A stretch of 64,000 nt of DNA, taken from contig NZ_AAYB01000002.1 of assembly GCF_000169435.1 (NCBI RefSeq), forward strand, positions 434,001-498,000, in the 5' to 3' direction. The notes below the pieces were generated by a model. The model had not been told where the DNA came from, did not search any database, and was given only the letters and a program-made list of their open reading frames with translations. The stretch comes from Roseobacter sp. CCS2 (lineage in GTDB: Bacteria > Pseudomonadota > Alphaproteobacteria > Rhodobacterales > Rhodobacteraceae). This document shows, piece after piece, positions 1 through 8,522 of this stretch (its first letter is position 1; each line of letters begins with the position of its first letter). Both the position numbers and the translations under genes were made by a program.

Positions 1-56
1 GACTCTATGAGAGGCAGATCATAGACCCTTCGCAACCTTGTGAAGGGTGCAAACCG

Positions 57-389
57 ATGTCTGAACCGCATGACGCTGACCGCCTCAAGGCACTGGAAGC
101 AAAGATTGCGGCGCTCAAAGAGCCGGAAGTCGTCAAGCACCATTCAGAAGAACACTATTCTCAAGCGCAGCTTGCTTGGCGGATGGTGATAGAGCTTGTA
201 GCCGGTCTTGGGATTGGCTTTGGCATTGGATACGGGATCGATACCCTTTTGGGCACAACCCCGATTTTTCTGGTGCTATTCGTATTTTTTGGCCTCGCAG
301 CCGGTGTTCTGACCATGATGCGATCCGCCAAAGAGGTGCAAAGAAAGCAGCTTGAGGCTGCAAAAGAAGAGGGCGACGCACGTGGCTGA
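57..389 (+). CDS. atpI: ATP synthase accessory protein AtpI
   Basis: Small membrane protein that opens the F0 operon; AtpI helps assemble the c-ring and is not part of the finished enzyme. The 110 residues show a charged, helical N-terminus (about 1-40) followed by two hydrophobic segments (about 43-62 and 68-88) with glycine-rich GxGxGxG-type packing, then a basic tail, as usual for the family. The stop overlaps the start of atpB by 8 bases, implying translational coupling. Identification rests on family resemblance and on its place directly before atpB. Confidence 0.93.
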   Translation: MSEPHDADRLKALEAKIAALKEPEVVKHHSEEHYSQAQLAWRMVIELVAGLGIGFGIGYGIDTLLGTTPIFLVLFVFFGLAAGVLTMMRSAKEVQRKQLEAAKEEGDARG

Positions 390-1128
390 AGAAAAAGAAG
401 GTGGCTTGGTCTTTCACCCGCTGGATCAGTTTATCGTAAAGCCGCTGTTTGGCGACGGTCCTGTGCACTGGTACACGGTCACAAACCTGACACTCTGGAT
501 GGCGATTGCATTGCTGGCGATTGTCGCGGTTTTCGTTTTGGGCAGCCGCGGTCGTGCGGTGATCCCAACACGTTTGCAGTCTATTGGTGAGCTGATCTAC
601 GGCTTTATTTACAAGATGGTTGAGGATGTTTGCGGTAAGGATGGGGTGAAATATTTCCCTTACATCATGACGCTGTTCCTGTTCATCCTTTTCTCGAATT
701 ACCTCGCGCTGATCCCGATGTCTTATTCGCCAACTTCCATGATTGCGGTGACCGCAGTTCTTGGTTTTGGCGTTTTCTTTGCGGTCACGATCCTTGGCTT
801 TGTCAAAAACGGTCCTGCATTTCTTGGTTTGTTCTGGATGTCTGATGCGCCAGCGGTCCTGCGCCCGATTATTGCGGTGATCGAAGTGATTTCTTACTTC
901 GTTCGCCCGGTTAGCCACTCCATCCGTCTGGCTGGTAACATCATGGCGGGGCACGCGGTTTTAAAAGTGTTTGCGGGCTTTGCTGCACTCACACTGGTCA
1001 GCCCGGTTGCTGTCTTTGGCATCGTCGCGATCTACGGTCTTGAGGTGCTGGTTTGCGGCATTCAAGCTTATGTTTTCACCATTCTGACGTGCGTTTATCT
1101 GAAAGACGCGCTTCACCCGGCACACTAA
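382..1128 (+). CDS. atpB: F0F1 ATP synthase subunit a
   Basis: Subunit a forms the proton half-channels against the c-ring in the inner membrane. The protein is hydrophobic throughout and carries the signature [12 protein letters not shown], whose Arg (about residue 182) is the essential stator charge. I chose the GTG at 382, overlapping the atpI stop, because the N-terminus then reads VAEEKEGG as in relatives and a purine-rich AGAAGAGGG lies just upstream; an ATG at 352 in the same frame would add ten basic residues lying inside atpI. The length of 248 residues is normal for alphaproteobacteria. Confidence 0.95.
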   Translation: MAEEKEGGLVFHPLDQFIVKPLFGDGPVHWYTVTNLTLWMAIALLAIVAVFVLGSRGRAVIPTRLQSIGELIYGFIYKMVEDVCGKDGVKYFPYIMTLFLFILFSNYLALIPMSYSPTSMIAVTAVLGFGVFFAVTILGFVKNGPAFLGLFWMSDAPAVLRPIIAVIEVISYFVRPVSHSIRLAGNIMAGHAVLKVFAGFAALTLVSPVAVFGIVAIYGLEVLVCGIQAYVFTILTCVYLKDALHPAH

Positions 1129-1132
1129 CAAC

Positions 1133-1148
1133 GGCGGGGGGTCCCGCC
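1133..1148 (+). promoter_or_regulatory. atpB-atpE intercistronic hairpin
   Basis: A perfect inverted repeat, GGCGGG-GGGT-CCCGCC, stands 4 bases after the atpB stop and is not followed by a T run. It is more likely an mRNA-stabilising or processing hairpin than a terminator, since atpE follows with a strong AAGGAG ribosome site. Confidence 0.5.
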
Positions 1149-1183
1149 AATCTACTCAACTTCCAATCGTAAGGAGAATTCAC

Positions 1184-1408
1184 ATGGAAGGCGAACTCGC
1201 ACACATCGGCGCTGGTCTGGCTGCAATCGGTTCCGGCGCTGCCGCAATCGGTGTTGGTACAGTTGCAGGTAACTATCTTGCAGGCGCATTGCGCAACCCA
1301 TCTGCTGCTGCTGGTCAAACAGCAACATTGTTCATCGGTCTGGCATTTGCCGAAGCTTTGGGGATCTTCGCGTTCCTCGTGTCGCTTCTGCTGATGTTCG
1401 CTGTTTAA
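1184..1408 (+). CDS. atpE: F0F1 ATP synthase subunit c
   Basis: Proteolipid of the rotating c-ring. The 74 residues make two transmembrane helices: a glycine/alanine-rich first helix (about 8-33, GxGxG-type repeats for helix packing), the polar loop RNPS (37-40) that contacts the F1 stalk, and a second helix carrying the proton-binding Glu57 in [11 protein letters not shown]. The strong ribosome site AAGGAG sits 8 bases before the ATG, in keeping with the many copies needed. It is flanked on both sides by intercistronic hairpins, which may raise its share of the operon's output. Confidence 0.97.
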   Translation: MEGELAHIGAGLAAIGSGAAAIGVGTVAGNYLAGALRNPSAAAGQTATLFIGLAFAEALGIFAFLVSLLLMFAV

Positions 1409-1431
1409 GAACACGACCCATATCCTTACGG

Positions 1432-1461
1432 CTGACTGACGCGGGACTTCGCGTCGGTCGG
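1432..1461 (+). promoter_or_regulatory. 12-bp hairpin between atpE and the b' gene
   Basis: CTGACTGACGCG (1432-1443) pairs with CGCGTCGGTCGG (1450-1461) around a six-base loop GGACTT, with two G-U pairs at RNA level. No T run follows. This is the position where stabilising or processing stem-loops protect atpE mRNA in other operons; that role here is inference. Confidence 0.6.
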
Positions 1462-1489
1462 TAAAACATCAAGGTATTCGGGGGCCATC

Positions 1490-2035
1490 ATGGCAACAGA
1501 AACAACAGACGCCGCAGGCGTATGCGTAGATGCAGGGGGTTCTGCCCTTGGCATGCCGCAGCTTTGCGCCGATTGGATGCCCAACCAGATTTTCTGGCTA
1601 CTGGTCACGCTGATCACACTTTACTTTGTGATGTCACGCATCGCTTTGCCCCGCATTTCTGCGGTTCTGGCAGAACGTTCGGGCACCATCACAAATGATA
1701 TCGCGGCAGCCGAAGAGCTGAAGAACAAAGCAGCTGAAGCTGAAGCTGCTTACGACCAAGCCCTTCTGGATGCCCGCAGCGAAGCCCAAAAGATTGTGGC
1801 CGAAGCGAAAGCAGAAATTCAGGCAGAACTGGATGTCGAGCTACAGAAAGCCGACGCGCAGATCGCTGCAAAGACAGCCGAAAGCGAAGCCGCCATTGGC
1901 GAAATTCGCGAAGGCGCGGTAAAAAGCGTGACCGCCGTTGCCAAGGACACAGCCAAGGAATTGGTTGCTGCCATGGGTGGCACTGCTGATGCAAAAGCGA
2001 TCACTGCTGCAGTGAACGCGCGGATGAAAGGGTAG
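1490..2035 (+). CDS. F0F1 ATP synthase subunit b' (second b-type stator subunit)
   Basis: Peripheral-stalk subunit found alongside b in photosynthetic and many alphaproteobacterial ATP synthases. After an N-terminal extension of about 30 residues holding two cysteines (12 and 26) comes one transmembrane helix (about 34-53) and then a long charged, alanine/glutamate-rich coiled coil to the end, which carries the stalk to F1. The next gene, atpF, begins 3 bases after its stop, so the two b-type subunits are probably translated together as a heterodimer. The 181-residue length is normal. Confidence 0.92.
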   Translation: MATETTDAAGVCVDAGGSALGMPQLCADWMPNQIFWLLVTLITLYFVMSRIALPRISAVLAERSGTITNDIAAAEELKNKAAEAEAAYDQALLDARSEAQKIVAEAKAEIQAELDVELQKADAQIAAKTAESEAAIGEIREGAVKSVTAVAKDTAKELVAAMGGTADAKAITAAVNARMKG

Positions 2036-2038
2036 ACC

Positions 2039-2599
2039 ATGAGACTGACACTCACCACCCTTTTAGCTATTGTTGCAAGCCCCGCTTTGGCGGCTGGTGA
2101 CAAGCCTTTCTTTTCACTGGCAAACACTGACTTTGTCGTTCTGATCGCGTTCGTGATCTTCATCGGCATCCTGCTTTACTTCAAGGTTCCCGGCCTTGTG
2201 GGTGGTATGCTGGACAAGCGTGCCGACAGCATCAAGGCTGAGTTGGACGAAGCAAAAGCACTGCGCGAAGAAGCGCAGTCTTTGTTGGCTAGTTATGAGC
2301 GCAAGCAAAAGGAAGTGCAGGAGCAATCCGCGCGGATCGTTGCTGCGGCCAAAGAAGAGGCGACCAATGCGGCAACCGCTGCAAAGGATGATATCGCCAA
2401 GTCGATTACCCGTCGTCTTGCCGCCGCTGAGGAACAGATTGCAAGCGCCGAAGCATCCGCTGTGAAAGAGGTTCGCGACCAAGCAATTGCTGTGGCCGTT
2501 GGCGCCGCCAAAGATGTGATCGCCAAGCAGATGGATGCAAAGTCTGCCGGTGCGCTGATCGACGACTCTATCGCGACGGTTGCTGAGAAACTGCACTAA
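2039..2599 (+). CDS. atpF: F0F1 ATP synthase subunit b
   Basis: The second stator subunit, pairing with b' to hold F1 against rotation. Residues 1-19 look like a cleavable leader (MRLTLTTLLAIVASPALAA), a feature seen in AtpF of related bacteria; a membrane helix (about 31-50) and a long coiled-coil region rich in Ala, Glu and Lys follow. At 186 residues it is of standard size. It is the last gene of the F0 operon, closed by the terminator at 2622-2656. Confidence 0.93.
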   Translation: MRLTLTTLLAIVASPALAAGDKPFFSLANTDFVVLIAFVIFIGILLYFKVPGLVGGMLDKRADSIKAELDEAKALREEAQSLLASYERKQKEVQEQSARIVAAAKEEATNAATAAKDDIAKSITRRLAAAEEQIASAEASAVKEVRDQAIAVAVGAAKDVIAKQMDAKSAGALIDDSIATVAEKLH

Positions 2600-2621
2600 G
2601 TTCATCACGATATTTGTTTCG

Positions 2622-2656
2622 AAAGCCCGGGTGCGTGATGCGTAGCCGGGCTTTTT
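2622..2656 (+). terminator. Rho-independent terminator of the atp F0 operon
   Basis: AAAGCCCGG (2622-2630) pairs perfectly with CCGGGCTTT (2646-2654) across a 15-base loop and runs into a T tract, 22 bases after the atpF stop. Confidence 0.85.
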
Positions 2657-2719
2657 CGTTGACAGGGGCGGGGCGGTCTTTGAGACTATAATATGGGGCG
2701 AAGAGCAGGAGTTTTGACA

Positions 2720-3460
2720 ATGCCTAGCCTCAGGTCTGGGATCATGGCGGCGGTTGTCTATGTCGCGATTGTGGGTCTTGGCGCCGTTTTGTCCCTTGGT
2801 GCATTTGCTGAAAATGCTGATATTGCGACAGCCCTGCTCAGACTGCTTCCTGTGCAGCTGGTTGGTGCCTTTTTCTGCTACTTTGCTGTGACCCGATATT
2901 TTGGTTGGGTCGGTGCCGGGTTCGGGCGGATCAGGTGGGTTGGGCTGCTTTGGTTTTTGCCGGCGTGCACGGTTCTGGTTTTCATGTTTCTGGACATTTC
3001 GCAGGCTGCTACCCCAGCCCTTTGGCGTGGGTTTGGTGCTTTGGGCATCGCGATGCTTGTTATTGTTACGTTCTGCATCGCCTTTGGTGAAGAAGTGATT
3101 TTTCGGGGCATTTTACTACGCGGCGCCATGTCCAGATTGGCTGTGCCGGTGGCAATGTTGCTAAGCGCGATATCCTTTGGTGCGCTGCATGCCATCAATG
3201 CGCTGTTGGGTCAGGAGGCAGGTGACACATCTTTGCAAGTCATTTTTGCAGTCTTCGTAGGCGTCTTTCTTGCACCACTTGCCTTGCGTGTCGGGAATCT
3301 ATGGCCACTGATCATCTGGCATTGGCTTTGGAATATCGCTGTTATTCTGGGCCAGGTGGTGGGCGTGCTGCATCCTTATGTATTGATCGGGATCGCAATT
3401 CAGGCCGTTATTTCTGTATGGCTTTGGGTCCAGTTTCTGCGCGCATCGCGCCTGCGCTAA
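2720..3460 (+). CDS. CPBP family intramembrane glutamic-type protease
   Basis: Polytopic membrane protein of the CAAX-protease/bacteriocin-processing (CPBP) family. All three family motifs are visible: EExxxR as EEVIFR (about residues 124-129), FxxxH as FGALH, and HxxxN as HWLWN; the first Glu is the expected catalytic residue. I chose the ATG at 2720 because AGGAG stands 8 bases before it; an ATG at 2693 in frame would add nine residues but lacks a ribosome site. Substrate unknown. Its stop overlaps the convergent regulator gene by 4 bases. Confidence 0.88.
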   Translation: MPSLRSGIMAAVVYVAIVGLGAVLSLGAFAENADIATALLRLLPVQLVGAFFCYFAVTRYFGWVGAGFGRIRWVGLLWFLPACTVLVFMFLDISQAATPALWRGFGALGIAMLVIVTFCIAFGEEVIFRGILLRGAMSRLAVPVAMLLSAISFGALHAINALLGQEAGDTSLQVIFAVFVGVFLAPLALRVGNLWPLIIWHWLWNIAVILGQVVGVLHPYVLIGIAIQAVISVWLWVQFLRASRLR

Positions 3461-4224
3461 CGCCCGGTTTCGTGCTCTAACCGCTTTTGCGCGAAAGCTT
3501 CGTTGCGGTCAGATTTTTGCTGATCTGACAGTGCGCTTTCCACAAAGCTCAAATGGGCCTCAACCGCTTTTCGTGCGCCCATCGGGTCACGGTTTTGCAG
3601 CGCGTCGTTGATCACCCGGTGCTGGTCCAGCAACGTGTCGCGCGTCATCCGTTGTTTGAACATGACTGTACGATTGTAGAACACGCCTTCGCGCAGCAAT
3701 TCGTACATAGACCGCATCATATGCAGCATGATGACGTTATGGCTGGCCTCGATGATCGACAGATGAAAATCGGCGTCTAGATGGGCCTCATCCGCGGGGT
3801 TCCGCTTTTGGTGGGCGGCTTCCATCTTGTTGAAAATGGTATTGATCACCTTCAGGTCGGTGTCGCTGGCAAGACGTGCGGCGCGTTCTGCGGCCAGCCC
3901 CTCCATGTCCCTACGAAAGCTGATATAGTCAAAGACAGCTTCGTCATGCGTCGCAAAGAGCGTGACCAATGCCGGGGCAAAAGCAGAACCAAGGACATCG
4001 GCGACATAAACGCCAGCCCCTGCTTTGGACGCCAGCAAGCCACGGTCCTGTAGGTCCGCCAGGGCCTCTCGCAAGGATGGTCGCGACACGCTCATCCGTT
4101 CGCTCAGTTCCCGTTCAGAGGGCAGCCTTTCACCGGGGCGCAGGATGCCGCGCAAGATCAATCCTTCGATCTGGCGGATGACGCCATGGGACAGTTTTTC
4201 TTGATGGACGGGTTCAAAGGGCAT
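3457..4224 (-). CDS. FadR/GntR family transcriptional regulator
   Basis: Metabolite-responsive DNA-binding protein. The N-terminal winged helix-turn-helix (about residues 8-75) holds the GntR signature LPSERELSERMSVSRPSLREAL; an all-helical FCD effector domain follows (about 95-240) with the D-H-H-type metal-ligand pattern expected of FadR-subfamily members. I prefer the ATG at 4224 (protein begins MPFEPVHQEK) because a perfect operator-like inverted repeat lies just upstream; longer starts up to 4314 would put that repeat inside the gene. No target enzyme gene is adjacent, so its effector cannot be read from context. Confidence 0.88.
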   Translation of the reverse strand: MPFEPVHQEKLSHGVIRQIEGLILRGILRPGERLPSERELSERMSVSRPSLREALADLQDRGLLASKAGAGVYVADVLGSAFAPALVTLFATHDEAVFDYISFRRDMEGLAAERAARLASDTDLKVINTIFNKMEAAHQKRNPADEAHLDADFHLSIIEASHNVIMLHMMRSMYELLREGVFYNRTVMFKQRMTRDTLLDQHRVINDALQNRDPMGARKAVEAHLSFVESALSDQQKSDRNEAFAQKRLEHETGR

Positions 4225-4242
4225 GGGATCAATCACTTTATA

Positions 4243-4263
4243 TTGGTCAAATGATATGACCAA
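4243..4263. promoter_or_regulatory. Likely autoregulatory operator of the FadR-type regulator
   Basis: TTGGTCA and TGACCAA form a perfect 7-bp inverted repeat with a 7-base AT-rich spacer, ending 19 bases before the chosen start codon at 4224. GntR/FadR-family proteins bind TTGGT...ACCAA-type palindromes, so autoregulation is a reasonable inference. Confidence 0.6.
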
Positions 4264-4273
4264 ATTGGGCATA

Positions 4274-4310
4274 TCACAACAAGAAAGGGGTCGCGTTTCC
4301 GCAACCCCTT
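4274..4310 (-). terminator. Terminator of the OmpA-like gene (minus strand)
   Basis: On the minus strand AAGGGGTTGCG (from 4310) pairs with CGCGACCCCTT (ending 4285) around a GAAA tetraloop with one mismatch, followed by TTCTTGTTG. It lies 26 bases after the stop of the gene at 4336-4998. Confidence 0.7.
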
Positions 4311-4335
4311 CCAAGCGTTTGATGATGGAACGCGC

Positions 4336-4998
4336 TTAGTTAGGCGTGATCACAATCTCGACCCGGCGGTTCGCCTGACGGCCAGCAGCGTTGAGGTTGG
4401 ACGCAACCGGGTTGTTTTCGCCCGCACCAATTGTTCTGATGCGGTTTCGCGAAACACCACCGCCGACCAAGACAGATGATACGGCAGAAGCGCGACGCTC
4501 TGACAGACCTTGGTTGAACGATGCTTCACCGACATTGTCTGTGTGGCCGATCACGTTCACAGTTGAATCAGGATACTGCTGCAGTGAATTTGCCACGATC
4601 CGCAGCTCGCGTTGCGCGGTGCCGGACAACTGTGTGCTGTTGGTTGCAAAAAGCAGATCCTCGCTTAGCACAACGCGAAGGTCGCGACCGTTGTTGGATA
4701 CGCCAACATCGTTGCGCAACTGGCGACGCAGGTCTTCTGCCTGGCGATCAAGCGAGTTACCGACGCCTGCACCAACGCCTGCACCCAGTGCTGCACCGAT
4801 AAGGGCGGCCTGATTGCGTTCGCGGACGGAACCGTCGTTGTTTGTCAAAGCACCAAGCACAGCACCAGCGCCAGCACCGATCAAAGCGCCCTGTTGTGTG
4901 TTTTGGTTCTGGTTCGGGCCTGCGGGGTCACATGCAGCAACAAAAGTAAATGATGCAGTAGCGAGCACGAGGGGAAACTTCGTAAATGTCATGGTCAT
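4336..4998 (-). CDS. OmpA family outer-membrane lipoprotein (YiaD-like)
   Basis: Cell-envelope protein that anchors the outer membrane to peptidoglycan. The 220 residues begin with a type II signal peptide ending in the lipobox VAAC (Cys23). A glycine-zipper stretch (about 38-90, GAGAG and GAALGAGVGAG) suggests membrane association, and the C-terminal OmpA domain (about 110-220) has the peptidoglycan-binding signature GHTDNVG...NQGLSERRA and the NRRVEI end motif. The start at 4998 has GGAACC just before it; a second ATG lies two codons in. A terminator follows at 4274-4310. Confidence 0.9.
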   Translation of the reverse strand: MTMTFTKFPLVLATASFTFVAACDPAGPNQNQNTQQGALIGAGAGAVLGALTNNDGSVRERNQAALIGAALGAGVGAGVGNSLDRQAEDLRRQLRNDVGVSNNGRDLRVVLSEDLLFATNSTQLSGTAQRELRIVANSLQQYPDSTVNVIGHTDNVGEASFNQGLSERRASAVSSVLVGGGVSRNRIRTIGAGENNPVASNLNAAGRQANRRVEIVITPN

Positions 4999-5108
4999 GG
5001 TTCCATTTTGTATGAGCGCGGCAATTGCGCCTGTTTGATGGGACAGCTTATGCCCATTTCTCCCATGATATCCAATAACGCAGCCTATACCAGCAGGCTT
5101 TTGCCGAT

Positions 5109-5957
5109 TTACGCTTGCTCGTGTTGCGCGTCTGCTCTGGCAGATTCCCAAGCAAGCATCGCGCGTTTCACAGGTAACCCCCAATGATACCCCCCCAGCG
5201 CGCCGGATTTGCGCAAGGCGCGGTGACAAGGGATCAGCCAACTGACCGGGTTGCGCCCGACCGCTGTGCCGACGGCGCGCACCGCTTTGGGTTTGCCGAT
5301 GGATTGGGCGATTTCCGAATATGTGGTCACATGACCCGATGGGATGGTCAACAACGCCTCCCAAACCTTTAGCTGGAAGGGCGCGCCGATCATATGCAAT
5401 TTGGTTTCGCCATTCATCCCAAGTGCCGCTTCTGCCCATGGGCGCAGGAAACTGGGGTCTTCAACGAAAACTGCCTTGGGCCAGCGCGACTTAAGATCAG
5501 CCATGGCAGGTTCTGGTCCCGCTTCTGCAGCAAATGCCAGACCACAAATCCCTCTATCCGTGCCCATAACCAAAGCAGGGCCAAAGTGGCTTTCAAACCA
5601 CCCCCAGAAAATCGTAAGGTCGGCCCCGTCGCGGGCATAGTCACCGGGGCTCATTGCTTCCCATCGCACAAAAAGGTCGTGCAGTCGCCCGCTGCCCGAT
5701 AACCCGACCGCATATGCGGTTTCCAGTGTCGTGAACCGGTCACGCAGCAGCGTCTTGGCATGGGCCAATGTCAGATATTGCTGATAGCGTTTGGGTGATA
5801 CACCAACCCATGACGAAAACAGCCGCTGAAAATGTGCAGGGCTCATATTCATGTCGGCGGCCAGATCGGCCAGCGTTTGGGGTTCATCGCCAGCTGCATC
5901 AATAGCTTCGATCGCACGGCGCATAATTTGATAGTGATATGTCTCTGTCTGTTCCAT
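5109..5957 (-). CDS. Ada-like protein: AraC-type HTH fused to O6-alkylguanine-DNA methyltransferase
   Basis: DNA repair protein that moves alkyl groups from O6-alkylguanine to its own cysteine. The first 100 residues form an AraC-type DNA-binding domain (QTLADLAADMNMSPAHFQRLFSSW), and the C-terminal methyltransferase domain (about 115-275) has the active-site motif LIPCHR. The cysteine-rich Ada metal-binding domain that senses methylphosphotriesters is absent, so the protein is a shortened two-domain Ada; whether it activates transcription is uncertain. The start at 5957 (MEQTETYHY) fits the family; longer starts add an unrelated tail. Confidence 0.88.
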   Translation of the reverse strand: MEQTETYHYQIMRRAIEAIDAAGDEPQTLADLAADMNMSPAHFQRLFSSWVGVSPKRYQQYLTLAHAKTLLRDRFTTLETAYAVGLSGSGRLHDLFVRWEAMSPGDYARDGADLTIFWGWFESHFGPALVMGTDRGICGLAFAAEAGPEPAMADLKSRWPKAVFVEDPSFLRPWAEAALGMNGETKLHMIGAPFQLKVWEALLTIPSGHVTTYSEIAQSIGKPKAVRAVGTAVGRNPVSWLIPCHRALRKSGALGGYHWGLPVKRAMLAWESARADAQHEQA

Positions 5958-6052
5958 GTCTTTCAAATTAGGGGCAACCGACCCGCGAAGCGACCCGGAA
6001 ATTGCGCATCTGGCGCTTGCCCCCTTTGGGGCTTCAAGGCATACGGGTCTGC

Positions 6053-6697
6053 ATGGCAAAACAGCTTGATTACCACACTATCCGCAACATTTTTGAGCGG
6101 TTCCATGCGGCAGAACCCGAACCCAAGGGCGAGCTTGAGCATGTGAACGTCTATACGCTGGTCGTCGCGGTTGCCCTTTCGGCGCAGGCCACGGACGCTG
6201 GCGTGAACAAGGCGACGCGAGCGCTGTTCAAAATCGCCGATACACCGCAGAAGATGCTTGATCTGGGGCTCGACGGCGTGACCGAACATATCAGGACAAT
6301 TGGCCTTTATCGTAACAAGGCCAAAAACGTCATCAAGATGAGCCAAATTCTGGTTGATGAATATGGTGGCGTTGTCCCGAATTCGCGGGCTGCCCTGCAA
6401 TCGCTGCCCGGTGTGGGCCGCAAGACCGCCAACGTGGTGCTGAATATGTGGTGGGGTCAGCCTGCGCAGGCCGTTGATACCCATATTTTTCGCTTTGGTA
6501 ATCGCAGTGGTGTCGCACCGGGTAAGGATGTCGACGCCGTCGAACGCGCTATTGAAGATCATATTCCCGCTGATTTCCAACTCCATGCCCATCACTGGAT
6601 GATCCTGCATGGTCGCTACGTCTGCGTGGCGCGAAAACCTAAATGCGCGGCTTGTCTGATCCGCGATCTATGTATGTTTGAGGATAAAAATCTATGA
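6053..6697 (+). CDS. nth: Endonuclease III
   Basis: Base-excision-repair glycosylase/AP lyase for oxidised pyrimidines. The helix-hairpin-helix LPGVGRKTANVVL holds the catalytic Lys (about 124), and VDTHIFR holds the catalytic Asp. At the C-terminus four cysteines in a C-x6-C-x2-C-x5-C pattern (CVARKPKCAACLIRDLC) bind a 4Fe-4S cluster. The start at 6053 (MAKQLDYH) gives the normal length of 214. Its stop overlaps the start of the adenosine kinase gene as ATGA, so the two are translationally coupled. Confidence 0.96.
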   Translation: MAKQLDYHTIRNIFERFHAAEPEPKGELEHVNVYTLVVAVALSAQATDAGVNKATRALFKIADTPQKMLDLGLDGVTEHIRTIGLYRNKAKNVIKMSQILVDEYGGVVPNSRAALQSLPGVGRKTANVVLNMWWGQPAQAVDTHIFRFGNRSGVAPGKDVDAVERAIEDHIPADFQLHAHHWMILHGRYVCVARKPKCAACLIRDLCMFEDKNL

Positions 6698-7686
6698 AAA
6701 AATATCAGGTTGTCGGCATTGGCAATGCGATGGTTGATGTCTTGGCGCGTGCTGAAGATGCGTTTCTGGCCGAGGCCGGGGTCGAGAAAGGCATCATGCA
6801 ACTGATCGACATGGAGCGTGCTGTTGATCTTTATTCCCGCGTCGGTCCAGCGCAAGAGGTCAGCGGCGGATCAGCAGCCAATACAATTGCTGGCATTGCG
6901 CATCTGGGCGGGCAGACGGCCTATGTGGGTAAGGTCAAGGATGATCAGCTGGGGGCGATCTTTGCGCATGACCTGCGTGCGCAAGGTGCAGGCTATGAAA
7001 CAAGGATGGCGCCAAAGACCGAAGATGCCGAAACGGGACGTTGCATTGTGATTGTGACACCCGATGGTGAGCGGTCGATGAATACCTATCTGGGCGTGAC
7101 CGAGTTTCTATCACCTGATGATATCGACGAAACACAAATGGCAGATGCCGAATGGATCTATCTTGAAGGGTATCGTTTTGACGGCCCCGACAGCCACGCC
7201 GCGTTCGCCAAGGCCATTGCCGCATGTCATGGGGCAGGGGGACGCGTATCGCTGACGCTCTCTGACCCATTCTGTATTGAGCGGCATCGTGATGCCTTTC
7301 GCGATATGGTGCGGGATCATGTTGATTTGCTGTTTTGTAATCGCGCTGAAATGGGGTCAATGTATCAGACCGACGATTTTGATGCCGCACTTGCGCAGGC
7401 GGCCTCCGAAGTTGCGATGGTGGCATGTACTGACAGCGAAAATGGCGTGCATGTGCTTGCTGATGGGCAGCGCTGGCATGTGCCTGCGGTGCCCACGGAT
7501 ATTGTAGATGCAACCGGTGCTGGCGACCTCTTTGCGGGTGCTTTCCTGTGGGGGCTTACAAATGGTCATGATCTGGAAACATGTGCCAAAATGGGCAATG
7601 TGGCAGCTTCTGAGGTGATCAGCCATATTGGTGCGCGGCCCGAAGCGAACCTGACGGCGCTTTTTAAGCAGCAGGGACTGATTTAA
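6694..7686 (+). CDS. Adenosine kinase (PfkB/ribokinase family)
   Basis: Sugar/nucleoside kinase, probably phosphorylating adenosine to AMP. The N-terminal VVGIGNAMVD and the GGSAANT signature (about residue 56) form the substrate site, and DATGAGDLFAGAF (about 270-283) is the PfkB anion-hole motif with the catalytic Asp. Length 330 fits. The nth-adenosine kinase pairing recurs in related genomes from memory. The 3' end overlaps the convergent gene by 23 bases. Adenosine as substrate is by family similarity; another nucleoside or sugar is possible. Confidence 0.85.
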   Translation: MKKYQVVGIGNAMVDVLARAEDAFLAEAGVEKGIMQLIDMERAVDLYSRVGPAQEVSGGSAANTIAGIAHLGGQTAYVGKVKDDQLGAIFAHDLRAQGAGYETRMAPKTEDAETGRCIVIVTPDGERSMNTYLGVTEFLSPDDIDETQMADAEWIYLEGYRFDGPDSHAAFAKAIAACHGAGGRVSLTLSDPFCIERHRDAFRDMVRDHVDLLFCNRAEMGSMYQTDDFDAALAQAASEVAMVACTDSENGVHVLADGQRWHVPAVPTDIVDATGAGDLFAGAFLWGLTNGHDLETCAKMGNVAASEVISHIGARPEANLTALFKQQGLI

Positions 7687-8368
7687 GCCAAAGCGCGTCG
7701 AGGGCATCAATAGCGGTGGGATCAAAGCGGTCCTCTTCCTTCCAGTATTTACCGGACGGGACGTAATAATTAAGCCGAGTTTCTTCTGCCAGGGCGGCCT
7801 GAACAATGTCTTTGTTCAATGCCAGCGGTTGCGCATTCGCCGCATCTGCTGGCGTTGATCTGGGAAACACCAATCGGCTTTCATCTGATGACATATTCAC
7901 CATCGCGCAGTTCTGCCTTGCTGCAATGGCCATCAGCCGGGCAGACTTTGCCTCAAGCGACCGCAGTGTCACGTCCTCGCGTAACGGGTCTGCAGTTCCG
8001 GTGCCATAGAAATGGGTCGTTGTGCTGGAATAAACCATGTCACATCCAAGCACGGCAATCACACGTGGCTTAAGTGCGGCCAGCGCCCAATAGCTGGCTG
8101 TAAACGCCATCGTCCCGCCGGCATAGACAAAGCCGCCAAGTGTGTTTTGCAAAGGCACATAATCGGCCGCGCGAATGATGCGCTGGTGTGCGGCGATATC
8201 CACGGGCATCCGTTCCACCGGAAAATCATCCGGGTGAATCAAGTCATCCCAATCAGAACGCACCGCCCACGCGTTATTAATCGCGACAATCCGTTCAAAG
8301 GGATCACGAGGCCAATCGCGGCAGGCCACAACGTTCGGGCCACTGCCAAGGATAAGAACGACAGACAC
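7664..8368 (-). CDS. Conserved protein of unknown function
   Basis: Soluble 234-residue protein I cannot place firmly. It opens with a Rossmann-like strand and glycine turn (SVVLILGSGPN) and has a second such stretch (RVIAVLGCDMVYS), suggesting a nucleotide- or nucleotide-sugar-binding fold. I chose the GTG at 8368 because AAAGGA stands about 9 bases upstream; a GTG at 8401 would add eleven residues. It is followed by nothing on its strand and preceded by a sulfotransferase and a GT14 enzyme, so a part in surface glycan or glycolipid modification is possible but unproved. Confidence 0.6.
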   Translation of the reverse strand: MSVVLILGSGPNVVACRDWPRDPFERIVAINNAWAVRSDWDDLIHPDDFPVERMPVDIAAHQRIIRAADYVPLQNTLGGFVYAGGTMAFTASYWALAALKPRVIAVLGCDMVYSSTTTHFYGTGTADPLREDVTLRSLEAKSARLMAIAARQNCAMVNMSSDESRLVFPRSTPADAANAQPLALNKDIVQAALAEETRLNYYVPSGKYWKEEDRFDPTAIDALDALWLKSVPAA

Positions 8369-8522
8369 GTCAAGATTTCCTTTGCCTTTTCGATCAGGCA
8401 CTTAGGGTGATCCGTGAAACTGTCGACCCTTATCTTCTCATGTTGAAAAATACCTTCGGGGGTGAGGCCGCAGGCCGAGGGGGCAGACAGCCCCCTTTGC
8501 AACGGCGCCACAGGTGCGACAC

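Noticed and set aside
133..954. Long minus-strand frame opposite atpI/atpB
   Set aside because: Composition is Arg/His/Gln-rich with no family pattern, and the plus strand clearly encodes the ATP synthase genes.
2659..2692. TTGACA and TATAAT before the CPBP protease gene
   Set aside because: The two boxes are 22 bases apart, too far for a normal sigma-70 promoter, and the TTGACA directly follows the atp terminator; not called.
8463..8500. GGGGGC-AGACA-GCCCCC hairpin and GGCC palindrome between the sulfotransferase and the unknown gene
   Set aside because: Good stem but no T run on the minus strand, the direction in which both genes are read; not listed as a terminator.
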